Of a stretch of DNA of 60,000 nucleotides, positions 42,004 to 55,968 are shown piece after piece. How positions within the stretch are numbered: position 1 is the first letter of the stretch; each line of letters starts with the position of its first letter. The notes below the pieces were generated by a model. It did no database searches. It worked only from the letters and a program-made list of their open reading frames with translations, and was not told where the DNA came from. A program made the position numbers and the translations under genes. Source of the DNA: Nematostella vectensis (taxonomy: Eukaryota; Cnidaria; Anthozoa; Actiniaria; Edwardsiidae). The stretch covers positions 19,707,969 to 19,767,968 of the forward strand of contig NC_064035.1 of assembly GCF_932526225.1 (NCBI RefSeq). Direction: 5' to 3'.

Positions 42004-45000
42004 TTACGATCTGTCTGGCTTCGTGTTTTTAGAGTTGCTCTTGGCGGCGTTGGCGATGGATACTCGTGCGGCAAGACTGCTCGCACTTGGAGAGTTTTTC
42101 CGCACCGTGCCTCCTATACTACTAGAGCTAGACGTCGAAGGCACAGAAGGCAAAGCCGAAGAGATGTTAGGGAGTCGCTGTAGACTTGACGATGGAGAGC
42201 TCTTGGGTGAGCTACTGCTTTTCGAGGTGACGGAAGACTTCTGAGATTGTTTGGATGACGAGGCCCCCCCTAAAAGACCCAAGGTCAAGGTCAAGATCGC
42301 TTGGAATAGCTGGCACAAAATGCAACTGCGTTTTACCTGCTAAGGAAGGGTGGGAGCCTGAAGTTGTTCTCTTCACTTGCTCTTTACCCGTTTTAGACTT
42401 GAGTGAGCCTAAAAGACAAGGAAAGTTATGTAAGATAAATCCCCAAGATATCGTGTTACCCAACACTAAAAATTGCGTGTAGTGTGATAGAACCCAGAGG
42501 AATTAAGGATCACATCATTCCTATTGGGCACGTTCTGCAAGAAGTTTAACGTAGACAGGTAGCATTGTATGAGGTGAAAGATCACATAATGCAATATAAT
42601 AACTATGTCTTCTTAGTTTAAGCTAAAGGAAGAGTAAGACAACGGTAAAACGGAAGGAATGTCCAATTCCAGTTTTCTTTCATACACCAAACGTCGCTGT
42701 TCGGATCTCATGAATTGGCACCACTGCACAACGTACACAACTATTTTCTCTCTCTATTATTATCAGGTTGTTTAACATTTCAGGACTTTCGGCACAGGGT
42801 TCTTATAAGGTTACCAGTTGTACCTTTCTTCACCAGTTTGTCATCCCCTCTCGACTTCTTCCTGGCGTCTGATTGCTGGCGGCCTCCGCCCAACTCTTCG
42901 CGCTCCTTTTCCTCCTACAAATCACGCTCAAATGAGTGGGGAGGGAAATGTGGAACATGGGAAAACAGTTGCGGTGCCATACCATTGCTATTAACAGCCT
43001 TTCCTCCTCCTCTTTCTTCTGGTCGTTCACATCATCTTCGAACATCGTCCGGCGTGACATCTGGAAAGCGACATGACTTACTTTAATTCGAGCCTTTCGT
43101 TTCAAGGATATGCTACTTAAAGGGATTTCAAATGGTAAGGCTATATCTATCTATACTATCAAAATTCCTACGCAGCTAGAACGTTTCTGATTGAGCTAAA
43201 AAAAAAAGCCCGAATAAGTAAGTCCGGCTTACCAATTCAGGTAACAAAATTGAAATATGTTTTCAATAGTGTAACGTTTAATTTTTTTTTCGTGAATGTA
43301 TTTAAAATGGTTTTGCTATATGTAACTCTTAATCTTACCGTATCCATGACGATCTCGATTTTATCTAACTTCATCACCGCCTGCAAATAAGTTCAGAGGA
43401 TATAAGCCATCAAAAAAATCCAAAGCTATCCGTTAAAGTAGTTCAAATAGGCCCCAGCGAACCCAGCTGCACCGAATCATATGCGAACCCAGCTGCACCG
43501 AATCATATGCGAACCCAGCCGCACTGTAATCATATGTGAACCCAGCTACACTGTAATCATATGCGAACCCAGCCGCACTGTAATCATATGCGAACCCAGC
43601 TGCACTGTAATCATATGCGAACCCAGCTGCACTGTAGTCATATGCGAACCCGGCTGCACTGTAATCATATGAGAACCCAGCCGCACTGTAATCATATGTG
43701 AACCCAGCTGCACTGTAATCATATGCGAACCCAGCTGCACTGTAATCATATGCGAACCCAGCTGCACTGTAATCATATGCGAACCGAATGTTTACTACAT
43801 ACATCGCGAACTGCAGCACACACGTCAGGCTCTTGCTCTGAGCTGAGCAGGCGGCGCACACACTGCTCCAGCTGTTGCAAGAGCACACGATCCGAGAGCT
43901 TCAGCACGGACTTGAGCGTCGGCAGAACTGAGCAAAACTTGAGCCGCACATTAAGTACTTTATCCTGCAACACAAACAATGAAATAATTGAGCAAAATTC
44001 TCATCAAACAATTGATCAACTTCTACAACAATAAAATATTGAATCAAAATACACATCAGAACAAGTGATCAACATCCATAACAATAGATAAGTGAGCAAA
44101 ACTCACATCAGAACAAGTGATCAACATCCACAACAATAGAAAATAATTCAAAATACACATCAGAACAAGTGGTCACCATCCACAACAATAAAATAAGTGT
44201 TATGAATGCACAGCCATAGAACGAGCGATTAGCTGAAACACCTTAATTAGAAACATGTACACGTTCCTACCGATGCTAGCTCCAATAAAAACTCGAAGAA
44301 ATTCTCCTTGAAGAAACTTCTTGAGAATAATTCCATTATAAACTTGCAAATGTCAATGAATAGGAGTCGTGCTCGATAACTTTTGCCACGACCACATTCT
44401 GCGCAAATAAATGGAAAATAGATATATTAAGACACTGACGAATATATAGTAAGCCTCCTCTGTCTTGTGTTAATTGACTCGTCTGGCTACCCACCTTGTA
44501 TCAGTCTGCAGCACAATTCCTGGCGCTGCTCATACCGTCTGTTGTACCGGATAAAAACGCACAATGTGCGTGCTGCTGCCAGCTTTACAGGTAAAACTCG
44601 CTATTAACAAGAACAAACAAATAGAGAAACTGAGAAAGAGGAATATAAGGGTGGTCTTCCTCTTCGTTATGTATTTACTATTTGAAAAAAAAATGTTTAC
44701 CCTACAGTGTAGCCGCTTAATCGTAAATCTTCTTGGGTTTTTTTGCGAGTAAGGGGCTACACGAGAAATTATCTTCCCTCGCCTCCTTACGGTATTTAAT
44801 TAAAACTCCTTGAACAACATAAACTTTACTTACATTTGAAGAGAGCAGCCTGAATAAAAGGGGCACAAACTTGTAGTAGATCTGATCTGAACTCAAGCAA
44901 TTTGGGAAGCATGCAAACTTTTCAAGTAGTTCCACATGCAAACGCCAGTTACTGGAAGATGCAATCGCCAGCTCACACGCCACCAGTGAAGGGATGACGT

Positions 45001-48000
45001 CTGACAAATTATTCAACTGCAGGAAAGAATAAATCATATCCTTTATTCTCTATTTTTCATTGATATGGACTATTTCTGGGGCCATGGAGACAACGATTAA
45101 GATATTGGATCCAAAAGATTATTTCCTTCTTACAGTTGGGCTCAATTCTTTATTATTTCTGATGGAATGACTTTGTTTTAATGGTTTCAATTAAGAAAAG
45201 ACAGGCTTAAGACATTGTATCTGCCTAAACAAACAACAAAAGCTGGTTTTACATTATGATTGTTACTTACCTTGGATGTAAGCCCGCATGTAGCTAGACA
45301 CTCCAAGCTCTCTGGTAAATTATGAATAAGGCCTTGAAGAACCTAAGGGTAGCAACAAATAATGACTGTCTGGTATAAATAATAAACAATTTATTGAGAT
45401 TGAACAAACAAAAACCTCACCTCAATAGATTCATCTTTTAATAATAACCCTAAATCTTGTTGTATTAATCCAGCATTTGAGCCTAATAACTTAGCGACCT
45501 GCCAAATAAGCAAAACAAAAGAAGAATAAGAAAATTAAACCAAAAAAGATACTGGATCTACAATCAGTGTTTTTCTATTATTTTTTATGACTCCTCCCAG
45601 GTAAGCCTTGTGGGAATAGCGCAACATCACCACATTGTTGTTAGCAAAATTTTGTCCAATGTGGCACAAGGGTGCAGACATCCCGACAATATCTTCTGAT
45701 ACAGCCTCTTATACAACAATACTAGTAAAACACAAGCTCTGATTGACTAAAAAGAGTTTGTGATAAGAGTAACACACGTTTGGTGACATGAAATGCAGGC
45801 TATATTTATGACTAGTAATAAATGAAAATACAATCACTTATAGCATAAGATAATACTGTACCTCATGTATTCCACATGCTATTGTCCTGCGCACCAACGC
45901 ATGAGGGTCACCTCCCAGGGCATTGAAAGTCGGGTACAGCTCTGCACTAAAATTCTTTGGGCCAGCAAATAGCACCATGGCCTGAAGTGGAAAAAGTTTA
46001 TAATCAAACCTGTCTTTTTCCCATCAGCATTTTAAAATGTTACTTACAGGTAAATTGAAAGCACAGCATCTACGGCACTCTGCGTCATCATCATCATGAA
46101 TGGTTGCTCCGGACAAACTTGAACTCTGTATTTCAAAATAACAACAGAAAATATTAGTACTCTCTACTCTTAGTACAAGGTTCAGAGCATATTTTGCATT
46201 AGACATTTATTGGAACGAACACTAATACAACAAATAACAATTTAGCAGTATTTTATGGCAAACAACCTGAGTTAAGCAAGTACTATTAGCATGATAACAG
46301 CCCTGATTTTTATTTGCATCCCTAAGTCAAACGCTATAATGCATCGATTGCATCGCACTGGGGTTACCTGTAATGCCAGTGACAGGCTTCCAACTCTGTT
46401 ATTCTTATTTGGACTTCCACATTTGCTAATTCTTCGATAATAGTCAAGGAACCATTTTTTCTGGACTTCATCAAAGTTCACTGCATGATAACACAGTTCG
46501 AAATGAAAGTTAGATCTTAAAGTGGTATTTCAAATAAGGTTGTGTTGTAACTGGCAGTGCTTCATGGGTATCAAACAAATAAACAAATGCAACCTTATTT
46601 GAAATAGGTGTATACATTACTGTACAAGACCATATCTTCAAAGTAAAGCCAAGCTATTATTTCTAAATATTTATATTTCCTGGTCAGTAACTAAAAAAAG
46701 CTTGTGCTACATGCTACAGTAAATAGTACCTGAAAGTCCATGACACAATTTTCCAAGTAGCTTGGCTACCATTATGAGAGACTCCTTTGAAGATTTTGGT
46801 GCATTTTCACAGAACCTTTTTACCAATGGTATTATAGTACTTGTGCAAGTATCTAAAAAATAAACAAGTTCTTTAGTAAAGAAGATTTGACATTTTTTAT
46901 ATTTTCATGATACCATCACCAATTGCCTTTATCACTCTTGCATACCATCATCAAGAAGGTTGAGCAGGTTGGTAATCGTCTCCATACCAGAAAGTCGAAC
47001 ACTAGTCTCCTCATCATTCGTCAGCTCTACAAGCTCAGGAATGACAGAAGTTTTGGTTGTCTCAGTTCTAAAAAAAAAAGAAGACAAATTACTTAAGCGC
47101 TTATAAGCTTTATACCTAGAAAGGTATGGCCTCCTGTAATGGCATTTTAAACAGAAGGGAGTCCTTCTAAATCTACGTCCTCAACTAGTTTCAAGTACAA
47201 CATAAACCCTGCAGGCCTTTTTCAATTTTTTCATGCCCCCCCTCACACTTCCCCATATTTTCGGTGCTCCCCTCCCCCAAAAACCGAAGAAAGAAGGAAC
47301 AAAGGAAGGAGCGGCAATGACAATGTCTAAGGAACGTGAGCAAGAGATTAGCTGCAAGCTAGACAAAAAGTGGAGAGGAAGGCATTGGATGAAAACATCA
47401 ATTTATAAAAAGTGAAGGCACTCAATTTCTCAAAGATGCGACTAACTCCAGGTTGCAACTTGATAATGGTTGATGCTATAGATGATGTAAAAGAAGCAAA
47501 AAAGGCTTTTCGATCTTTTCCTTGCAAGAAAAGCACAGCATGAGAAAAGAAAGAGAGCAAGGAAAACAGGAGAATCAGATATGAGTGAGGATTTTGATGA
47601 TAGAGAATGAGCGCTTATAGCATTAAAACGTGCCTAGAGACAACACCCAAAGGAATCAGTGACCCCCCTTTTTTAAATTCAAAAACCTTTCGATGCCCCC
47701 CTTTAGAATTGGGAAATTTTTCGAGGCCCCCGACAGTATCCTCACGCCCCCTCTTCCTCTGGATAATAAATAAACTTCCCCTAAGTGATGATGTTTACAT
47801 TGTGACTGAAATTAGAATCTTATGACTTTCACAGATGGAAAGCAACACTTTCATATTCACCTAAATGTCAGATGTTAGACTAGATCTTAGAAACTTTTGC
47901 ATACTTGCTCATAGTTTGCATGATTCAATGTAACTTACCCCAGAGCTCTTGCAATTGATTCCAACTCCTGACACATGCAGGCTCTGACTTCATAATCAAC

Positions 48001-51000
48001 ATCTTGGCAAAGTGAAGTAACCAGAGTCATGATTTCCTTTTTAATCCTGAAATAATACATGCATAATAGTCTCAGGCTGTGGGTAAAATAAAACAGCAAA
48101 AACAAGCTACTGTAAGTTATTTTTACAGATATATGTAGTTATGGATATGTAAAAGCATGTTAATGGAGGAAACAGTGACATTTCTCTCAACCTGCCTATA
48201 GTACAAGAAACTGTGGCTGAGATACTGTACTAAAGTGGTCTGTTAAAGGGGAACCGCAAGCTAAATACAACCAAGACTCATATTTAGATGTAAAAACAAA
48301 AAATACGCTTGCTGTAGGTGTTTTCGCGCGGTTATTATTCGTTTTTGAGAAATTCGATGTTTCGCCGCCATCTTGGATGTTTTGATCGTCAGCGCATAAA
48401 CTGTCAGCGGTCGCTTTTGTGACGTACTGTATGAACAAGATGGCGTGGTCTAAGTTGCTCTTTGAGATTACCGCTGAAACTTTGTGGCAGCCATTTGTTT
48501 TCGTCTCATTCCACGTTGCATCAAACAACCTCACGTTGAATCATCCAAGCTCAAAACTACGCAAGAGCAGGCATATCACAACCAAACGACAATGGATCTG
48601 AGGAATCGGTGTACATGTGCGTAAAAACTTTGTCGTGCTGCTAATGAAGTTATTGCAAGCCTTAAAATGGGTAAAATAAGCTTTTAAGTACTTGAAACTT
48701 AAATCATTTTCCTTGTCTTATATTCTTCATTTCGAGTACTTTGCTTTGAAGTCAATTGTGTTACATGACATCCGAAATTGCATCCTTCATACGCTAGGCT
48801 AATATGAGAATTTATTTAGACACTTCGGGTTTTCATTCTTCTTTATTTTGCGAAATATCTTTAGTAATGTTACTGTAATAGCTTTGACTGGCTATGGTTT
48901 TAATCTGTATTTTATAATACGAATGGCGTTCATATTTCATAGTTCATATATCATTTATTTTTTATTATACATTATATATTATTTAAAATTTATACTGCAG
49001 TGATGCTGTAATGGTTTTCAGTCAATAAAGTACAACCATCATTTTATTGGCTACTTTTTACACAATTATTTGAACTCATGGATGCCTACTGTAGTGTTTC
49101 AATATAGCCTCTTGACTGTCTGCTGGTATTTGGACTCTTTCATAATATGAAAGTACTGTAAGTTATAATAAATACACTCCCTTTTTTATAAGACCTTTTT
49201 TATAAGAACGTCCAGACTGGGGTTTCACCAAATTTTAAGAACATGCTAAGAACATGCCAATGCTCAGATAGCAGCAAAATATTTTTTTCATTAGAGTTAT
49301 GCTCTAAAAATGAAAAATCAAGCTAGTGACTTAAAATACTATTGTACAAACAGTCATTTTATTTGTTCATTTGGTGGCAATCACAATGTGTTGTGCTGCT
49401 TATCATTTTCTGAAATGTGGTTGATGACTGCATTCCCCACCTCTGCATGATAAAAGTCCAATCAAATGTTACCAGAATGTTTAAATGCAAGGATTGCACT
49501 GATGAAGAACCTAAAAAGAATAACTTCATGCTTCACACCTGTACCACAATAAAAGGTTGTGCAGCTGTGCTATATATGTGAATCTACAATTATTTTGACT
49601 ATGTGGAATATACTAACAGACTTGTTTCAATAAAATTGCAAATATCTGAATCTCACACAGCACTAAATTGCTTGGAGTGATCTCCTAGGGTTATGGGTCA
49701 GTGTTAGACTTTTACTTGAACACAACCAACATCAATCATTAATAGATTGGGCAAAAAGATCAACCCTTTTAGTTTTCTATGGACAAAATCATGTTGGCAC
49801 CACACATTGCCAATAGCTGAACTAGTTTTTATATGATTTTGTATAGTGTACCCCTTGCCTGTAGCCTGGAGTGTGTCAATGAGGGGGAGGTGGTTGTTGG
49901 ATTGGGGCTGCAATTCCCTTGAAAATGCTCAATGCTCAGCAGAAATCTTATATTCATTCTTTTGTTGAACCAATAAATGGCGGAAATAGAGAGGAGTTGT
50001 ATTGTCTTATTTTATATGAACATTTATTTGCTTAGTGCTACCTACTATGTGAACACAATAAAAGCTTTGCTAACTAGGTGCTAAAGTCACCAAGTGCCAA
50101 AAGCTAGAGACAGAGATTTTGAAATAAAACCCCTATTTCTATCATTCTAAACCCCCTCTATCTATTTTCCTTTAAGACCCCTTCTAGACAAAGAAAAATT
50201 GTCCCGGGAGCTGACTAGTGAGGCTTACTAGGGAAGTCTTGATGCTGTTATGGCGACTCCAAATTTGTTATAGTTGTTTATATTTTACCAAGATGGTGAA
50301 CACAATACCATGCACGCTCTCTACTGCATGATTACTTGAAATGCACTGAAAAAAAGGGTTGCTTTTTACAAGAATTTTACCGTAAATATAAGCCTGTTTT
50401 TATGATTTGGCGCTTTAATTCCAGTAAGCATGTTAATCATAGTCTCTAGTAGAGTTTGGTATTTCAGAACTGAAGAATTAAATTGAATCTGGTACTTTGA
50501 GTTTTTTTGGCCAAATCATCTAATAAACCAGACAGCAATTTTAATTCCGAAACAATTGATGACTGATTATTTCATTGTATCAACACTCTCCGAGACTATG
50601 AAATATTTTCAAGAGATTGGAACCATTCAAGGAAAGAGGAGTTGTTTTTGATTCTGCACACATAGCCCACATATAAACTGTATTATGCTTGCTATACCCA
50701 GGTAGATTTTTTTGTCTTATTATTGGGTAGCATATAACTTATTATGTTATCCTTCAGGTTCTTTATACCAGTTCTCCTGCTCTGTTCAATCCCCGAAGAA
50801 CGGCCCTCATTTTACAACAGCTTTTAATGCAAAGACTCACTGCGACGAGAGTATACAATCAAATACACAACTTTTAGCAGTTCATCTACATAATTTTATT
50901 AGAAGGCCTGTTCGGCAGTAAGAGCCAGCATACAATAAGTAAGTATAAATAAAATCAACAAATAATCTAAAAAAATCTACTTCATTGACTATTTCCCTCG

Positions 51001-54000
51001 CTAAAAAAGCTGAATGTAAACACTTACTTTTATCGATTTTTTTTCCAATTTGCTAAATGCCTTCTATTTACAACAGTATTTCAAAATATTTCAAAATATC
51101 ACTTACAGTTTTTCTAGTACGTGGAAAAGTACTTAGATCCAGGTAGTTGTGGCGGATCAAACGATGAGTTCTATGTTGTAAGCTTATCGAACAGTCGTTT
51201 GAGTACATGAAGTTGCACATAATGGGTTTGACTTCATGGTCTTCTGTCACACTTTTTCGATCTTGTTTTAAACAGTTTTCCCCTAATTGATGTACTGCGT
51301 CCTACGGAGTAGTTTGATGTGCTGAAACCTCGGTGATTACAACTCGCAGCAAGTTTACAGGGAGTAGTCCGAGTGTTACTCGAAGAGGCGCGCCCGCGAT
51401 GAGAAAAATATTTGCATAAGGCGGGAACAAACGCCACCTTGTTCATACTGTACGTCACAAAAGCGACCGCTGACAGCTTATGTGCTGACGAGCAAAACAT
51501 CCAAGATGGCGGCGTAACATCGAATTTCTCAAAAAAGAATTATAACCGCGCGAAAACACCTAGGTTAAGCGTATTTTTTGTTTTTACATCTAAGTATAAG
51601 ACCTGGTTGTATTTAGCTTGCAGTTACCCTTTAACAAACATGACAAAACAAAACATACCAGAATGGCTCAAATTTTGGAGCAATATGTCCAAGTAGTTTA
51701 CAGCTTGCAAGCCGAGAGCTGACTGACTGTGAAAGTTGTCCCTTGGATATAGCAACAGGCAAGACCTGCAAAACAAATCAATCAATTTACACTAATAATA
51801 AAAGGAATCAGAGAAACAGTAAAACTGTGGTATTGCTCACCTCTCGTTTAATAACATCCTTGGGCAGATAGTCTATAGAGATGAGTAGTGTGTCTAGCCA
51901 GGCATTACCTATAACTACAACAGAGAGAACAATAGTGAGCATACCAGCGATTGTCTATTTCACGTAATTAAATGGGTACCCAATAAAAAATGAAAAATTC
52001 ATTATTATTTTTAGAACTGTCATAATACCACATGATTGCAGATACTGGCAAATGTGCGCATTCCAAAATGATTATCTGTATTGTGATTGGCTAAGCCTGC
52101 TCTTGATTTTTTAAAGAGCTCTTTAGGTTTGTAACTGTCACATTAAAATATTTTCTTCACAAAATAAAATATTTTATTTACAATATGGAATCTATGCCTA
52201 GGGGCATAGCCAGGGGAAGGCTCAAGGGACTCGGGATCCCTTTCCAGCAGCCAAAGATAAAGTTAATGTATGGCACAGTTTTCAAAATCCTAAGAAAATG
52301 TCTTCTAAGGGCCTTTATGGCCCCCTCCTGCCTACACATGCCCCTGATGCCTCAGTTTATTGTTATCAGAAAGGTATTTTACTTGGCAATTTGAGCTACT
52401 GTAACCTCTAATATCTTAATTCATCTTAAGCCAACTAAATGTCACAGACACTAGTCTTCACTTGAATGTTGTATTGTCACCTGGATTGCCAAACTTGACA
52501 ACAAAATGTATACAAGAGTTCTATCCATAAATACACATCAAGCAAGAATATCTTACCTGAGTCTTTGTTGTCAATGTTGTGCAAAATAATGGGCAGGAAT
52601 GATGATGCAAATAAATATGTTGGGAGTGAAGTATTTTGGAGGATCTTCACAAAGGATTTATTGGCTGATAGCTGGATATGCACTGGTGCTATATATAAAT
52701 ATTCCTGAAAAGATAAATGAAGGCAAAACTTATACGACCTTGTTTTCTAACATTAACAAATTATGGATGTGAGAATTTCAGGCTTCATAAAAAATAAAAA
52801 TAAGATATTTATACAGCATTTTGAGACAATTTTTCAGTGCAAAGAGGTGCATTCTGAGTGAGCCTTCTACTTATCAAACAATAAGAGAGCAGTACTAAAG
52901 CTCTGTAAAAAGGGGCACATCTTCGTGGATGTCCCGGTCATAGACTAATAGCTAAGATCAAGTCATTGGTTCATAATTAATTTCAATCCCATAATTTATT
53001 TCCATATCAAATGAGTCAGCCCTAAAAAGGATAACTGCAAAGCAAAAAGGGAAGTTCCATCAGGAAGACATTGATTGCTTCTTACTACTCACTCTTAGTA
53101 AAGGTACAACTCTTCGATTAACATCTGCACTGTTTGTCTCCAGAAGCTTTGGAAGGTTAGTGATCACACTAAGTTTTTGAATTTCCACACCAGAGCTGTC
53201 AAACAATTAAACAAATATTAAGGCAGAGTTGTTTTTTAAAAATAAATCCTACATAAAAGGTTTTATAATTAAATTGTTAACCTCTTTTGGCCCTTGCCAA
53301 ACCATTTGTCATGAAAATCTGTACATGTCATAAGAAAGAGTATGAGACCCACAATCATAAAATTAAAAGAAATTACATAGAATGAAAAACAATAAATTCA
53401 ACAAATACAGCAATCCCAACCCCCTTAAAAAATACTGGTAACATATAAGTAGGATCAAAGAAAGGAAACTACAGCATACAAATAACATAATCAATAAATG
53501 CTTGACTGAGATCACAGATAAAATGCCCAGGATTTCTGAGATGAAAATGATATAAAAAGAAATATCTTTATGCAGGGCCTTTCAGCCTTTAAGGGCAGGA
53601 GGGACACCTCCCCCCAATATTTTTTCTTGAATTATAAGAAAATTGCCATCAGGGGCGTAGCTGTGCCCCGCTCCAGTATTTCGATTCCTGTTAAAGCCCT
53701 GATATGGGTTGACAAACAAAGCCATGAGTATTTTTCTGGTTGCAGTAAGCTTTTATACAGCACAAATATGTTTAAAATGTTTTTCCAACCAATCACATGA
53801 TATATTCAAATAGGCTAACCAATCACTTGGTATAACTAGAAAGACTACACACAAGCTGCAGAAAAACTAGATGGTCCGGGTAGGCGTGATGTAGACAAGC
53901 ATTAATTCAACACAATCGAGCTCCATTCAGTTGCTGCTAGACACTAATGAAAAAGCAGGCCCCTTGAAATGTCTGTAATACCTATTTTTAGCGCTATTTA

Positions 54001-55647
54001 AAATTATAATCATATTACTTCGCCTCTATGAAACAGAGTAGTTGCACTGGGGTTTCTAGTGTTATCCCAAACATACAGTAATATGTTATCATTATCATTA
54101 TTTTGGGGGCTCACAGTTTTACCAACTTTATGTTCTGAAAGAACATTAATTGTTCTTCCCTGTCACACTATAAGCATAGTTTCTCTCACTGGCAAAAATT
54201 CAATTGGATATAAAAAAGTTCTAACTTTTGCTCTATTTTTTAAATCAAATTAGCAATTAGTCTTAAAATATATATCAGCAAATACCATCTCTCTATTTGT
54301 TTGCATACATATCTAGTATCTAGTATCTCAACCACTATATTATCATCATTTGAAAATGATAATTATAAAAAAAAACAGAGAGCCACTGAGATAACGAGAT
54401 ATAAAAAAAGCCTAAATTAGTTAACAAGTAATGCATAGAAGATGTAAAAAGTAAGGAAAATAGAAACCGAAATAGCCATTTTCTCTAAAAATACAGGTCT
54501 AAAAAAATAAATGATACAGAATGAGTTTAAAATATTTCAAAATATTGTTACCCTAGCTAGGCATTATTGTACAGAAGATTGGAATATTACATGTGAAAAG
54601 CACACATGTCAAAATGCTTTGATGACATGTGTGGCCAATATAATAAACTTTAATAGCTCCTAAAATGATTTCGTATAACCATACAACAACAAAATAGAAC
54701 CCATAGGATGCAGTTTATCATAATTTTATTTTCAAACAAAACCAGAAAAAACACTTCAATTATCGCGAAAAACGTATTGTACATTCAAATCCTAATGTTG
54801 CCTACAATAAAACTAATTTCGCTGATAATCATAATAATACACCAAAAAGATAGAAAAATCCTGCTATATGTTAAAAGCGTTTGTTGTTGGTAACTCCTTG
54901 AAATAATAATTTGATCTGATTGATTTTCAGCTGTATCCATTGAATTGTTCGACTGAAAATCCCGCAAAATAACAATCCACATTGATTGTTTACGGTTGCC
55001 CAGGTACTAACAGTACTTATAGTACAGCGTTATTTCCACATATCTTGTAAACATAACTGACCCATAATTAAGATTTCTGTTTAACTATTATTACTCCATA
55101 CAGCACAGATATCAGTGTACAGTGGAAAACAGTGAAAACAAATCACAGTTCTAAAGATAAATTAGCTATCCAACCAAAAAAGGGTCGAGGACGGCGTTTT
55201 GAAATTCCTGTCAAGATTATTGTGGTAGTGAAAATAAGTTCAGCAGTTTAATGTAATGTAGACATTAATGCATTGTTTCGGTCCCAAAATGACTGGCTTA
55301 TTAATGAAAATAAAGACAGGCCTGGAAGATTATCGCTCATTTTGTCAATAACGGTTTGGTTTTTACCTGGGACTCAGTGAAAGCATCGGCACACTCACCT
55401 TACAAGAAGAACTGCTCGCTCTACGGTATCGAGATTTTCGTCCACTGTGAGCCTTTCTATCTCTTCAGGTGACTAACCAAAAATTAAACAAGTAAGATAG
55501 AGCCCTCACACCGCATCCATCACAAATAAATATGCTTATCACGTCTATTTAGCAAACAAAACCAACCTTGAGTCCTCGTATTGAGCGCTCAGAGCGCAGT
55601 TCTTCAACATCCTCATCTCCAAGAGGGCCTGCTCCGACCCAATCCAT
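42004..55647 (-). CDS. PPP4R4: Protein phosphatase 4 regulatory subunit 4 (PPP4R4), 22 exons, complete
   Basis: HEAT-repeat scaffold that binds the PP4 catalytic subunit. CDS exons in transcript order: 55647-55567, 55472-55399, 53195-53093, 52704-52557, 51908-51841, 51765-51659, 48046-47939, 47067-46946, 46852-46730, 46480-46368, 46125-46048, 45981-45862, 45498-45421, 45342-45271, 45016-44834, 44600-44495, 44398-44271, 43964-43803, 43060-42983, 42914-42824, 42408-42337, 42269-42004. All boundaries are GT/AG, phases agree, and the sum is 2,481 nt (826 aa; human is about 870). Diagnostic pieces: SPEEIERLTVDENLD, SLCQDVDYEVRACMCQELES, CAFNLP then AMVLFAGPKNFSAELYPTF, LSSDQIYYKF, VLLQQLEQCVRRLL. 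The C-terminal 90 residues are Ser/Lys-rich, as in the human protein. Near exon 19 the protein is about ten residues shorter than human, so a small in-phase exon may be missed. Confidence 0.93.
43457..43787. repeat. 27-bp minisatellite in PPP4R4 intron 18
   Basis: About 12 units of CGAACCCAGCTGCACTGTAA plus TCATATG, with scattered C/T and G/A variants; the first units are slightly different (ACCGAATC). It ends about 15 bp from the splice donor of exon 18. Because 27 is divisible by three, the minus strand stays open, reading as repeated GFAYDYSAA. Confidence 0.95.
48247..51630. mobile_element. 3.4-kb unit with about 199-bp terminal inverted repeats in PPP4R4 intron 6
   Basis: The left end 48,247-48,445 and right end 51,432-51,630 are inverted copies at roughly 90% identity by eye, starting AGGGGAACCGCAAGC and AGGGTAACTGCAAGC. 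TTAA sits directly outside both ends (48,243-48,246 and 51,631-51,634), the target duplication of piggyBac- and Kolobok-type transposons. The interior has no intact transposase. Short coding-like pieces occur at about 48,540-48,610 (both TIR-proximal) and 51,080-51,240. The alternative is two independent MITE insertions in opposite orientation. Confidence 0.65.
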
Positions 55648-55968
55648 GTCACAACTTAATAGGGCTTTGCCAGCTCCATTTCATTTTGGGAGCTACAATT
55701 CTTTTATAAATCGTATTTGGGTTAAACATGGCCGCCCATATTCGGCCAAAAACAACACAAAGTGTGGTCTAATCCATCGCTACAGCGAGTCCATTGACGC
55801 TCTTTCTTCGGTAAACTTTCCTCTCGCGCCCTGGAAATTACCCACAATGCACCGACCGATGATTTATCGACGAAAATCGAACTATCGATATATAACCGTA
55901 GGACATCCAAAATAAAACAATGGCCGCCATCAGGGGACTAATAAAATTCTCCTACTTTTCTCCGCGAA
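55648..55968. promoter_or_regulatory. Bidirectional promoter between PPP4R4 and the cysteine synthase gene
   Basis: Only about 320 bp separate the two divergent start codons. CCCACAATGCACC at 55,841-55,853 matches the ZNF143/Staf-type site; GGGAGCTACAATTC at about 55,689 is a weaker relative. GGCCGCCAT around 55,922 resembles a YY1 site. Local GC is higher than the surroundings and no TATA box is obvious, as is usual for housekeeping bidirectional promoters. Confidence 0.6.

Noticed and set aside
41701-42244. Cysteine-rich plus-strand ORFs
   Set aside because: Low-complexity GTT/TTG triplets and the antisense of the last PPP4R4 exon.
42715-43086. 123-aa plus-strand ORF
   Set aside because: Antisense to PPP4R4 exons 19 and 20, which have splice sites and a matching phase.
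43481-43672. Plus-strand ORF of repeated CEPS-type peptides
   Set aside because: It is a by-product of the 27-bp minisatellite, whose length is a multiple of three; the same array is open on both strands.
48196-48534. 112-aa minus-strand ORF and its look-alike at 51,412-51,696 as a duplicated gene
   Set aside because: The similarity is DNA-level across both arms of an inverted repeat, including stops and non-coding flanks, so it reflects the TIRs rather than a protein family.
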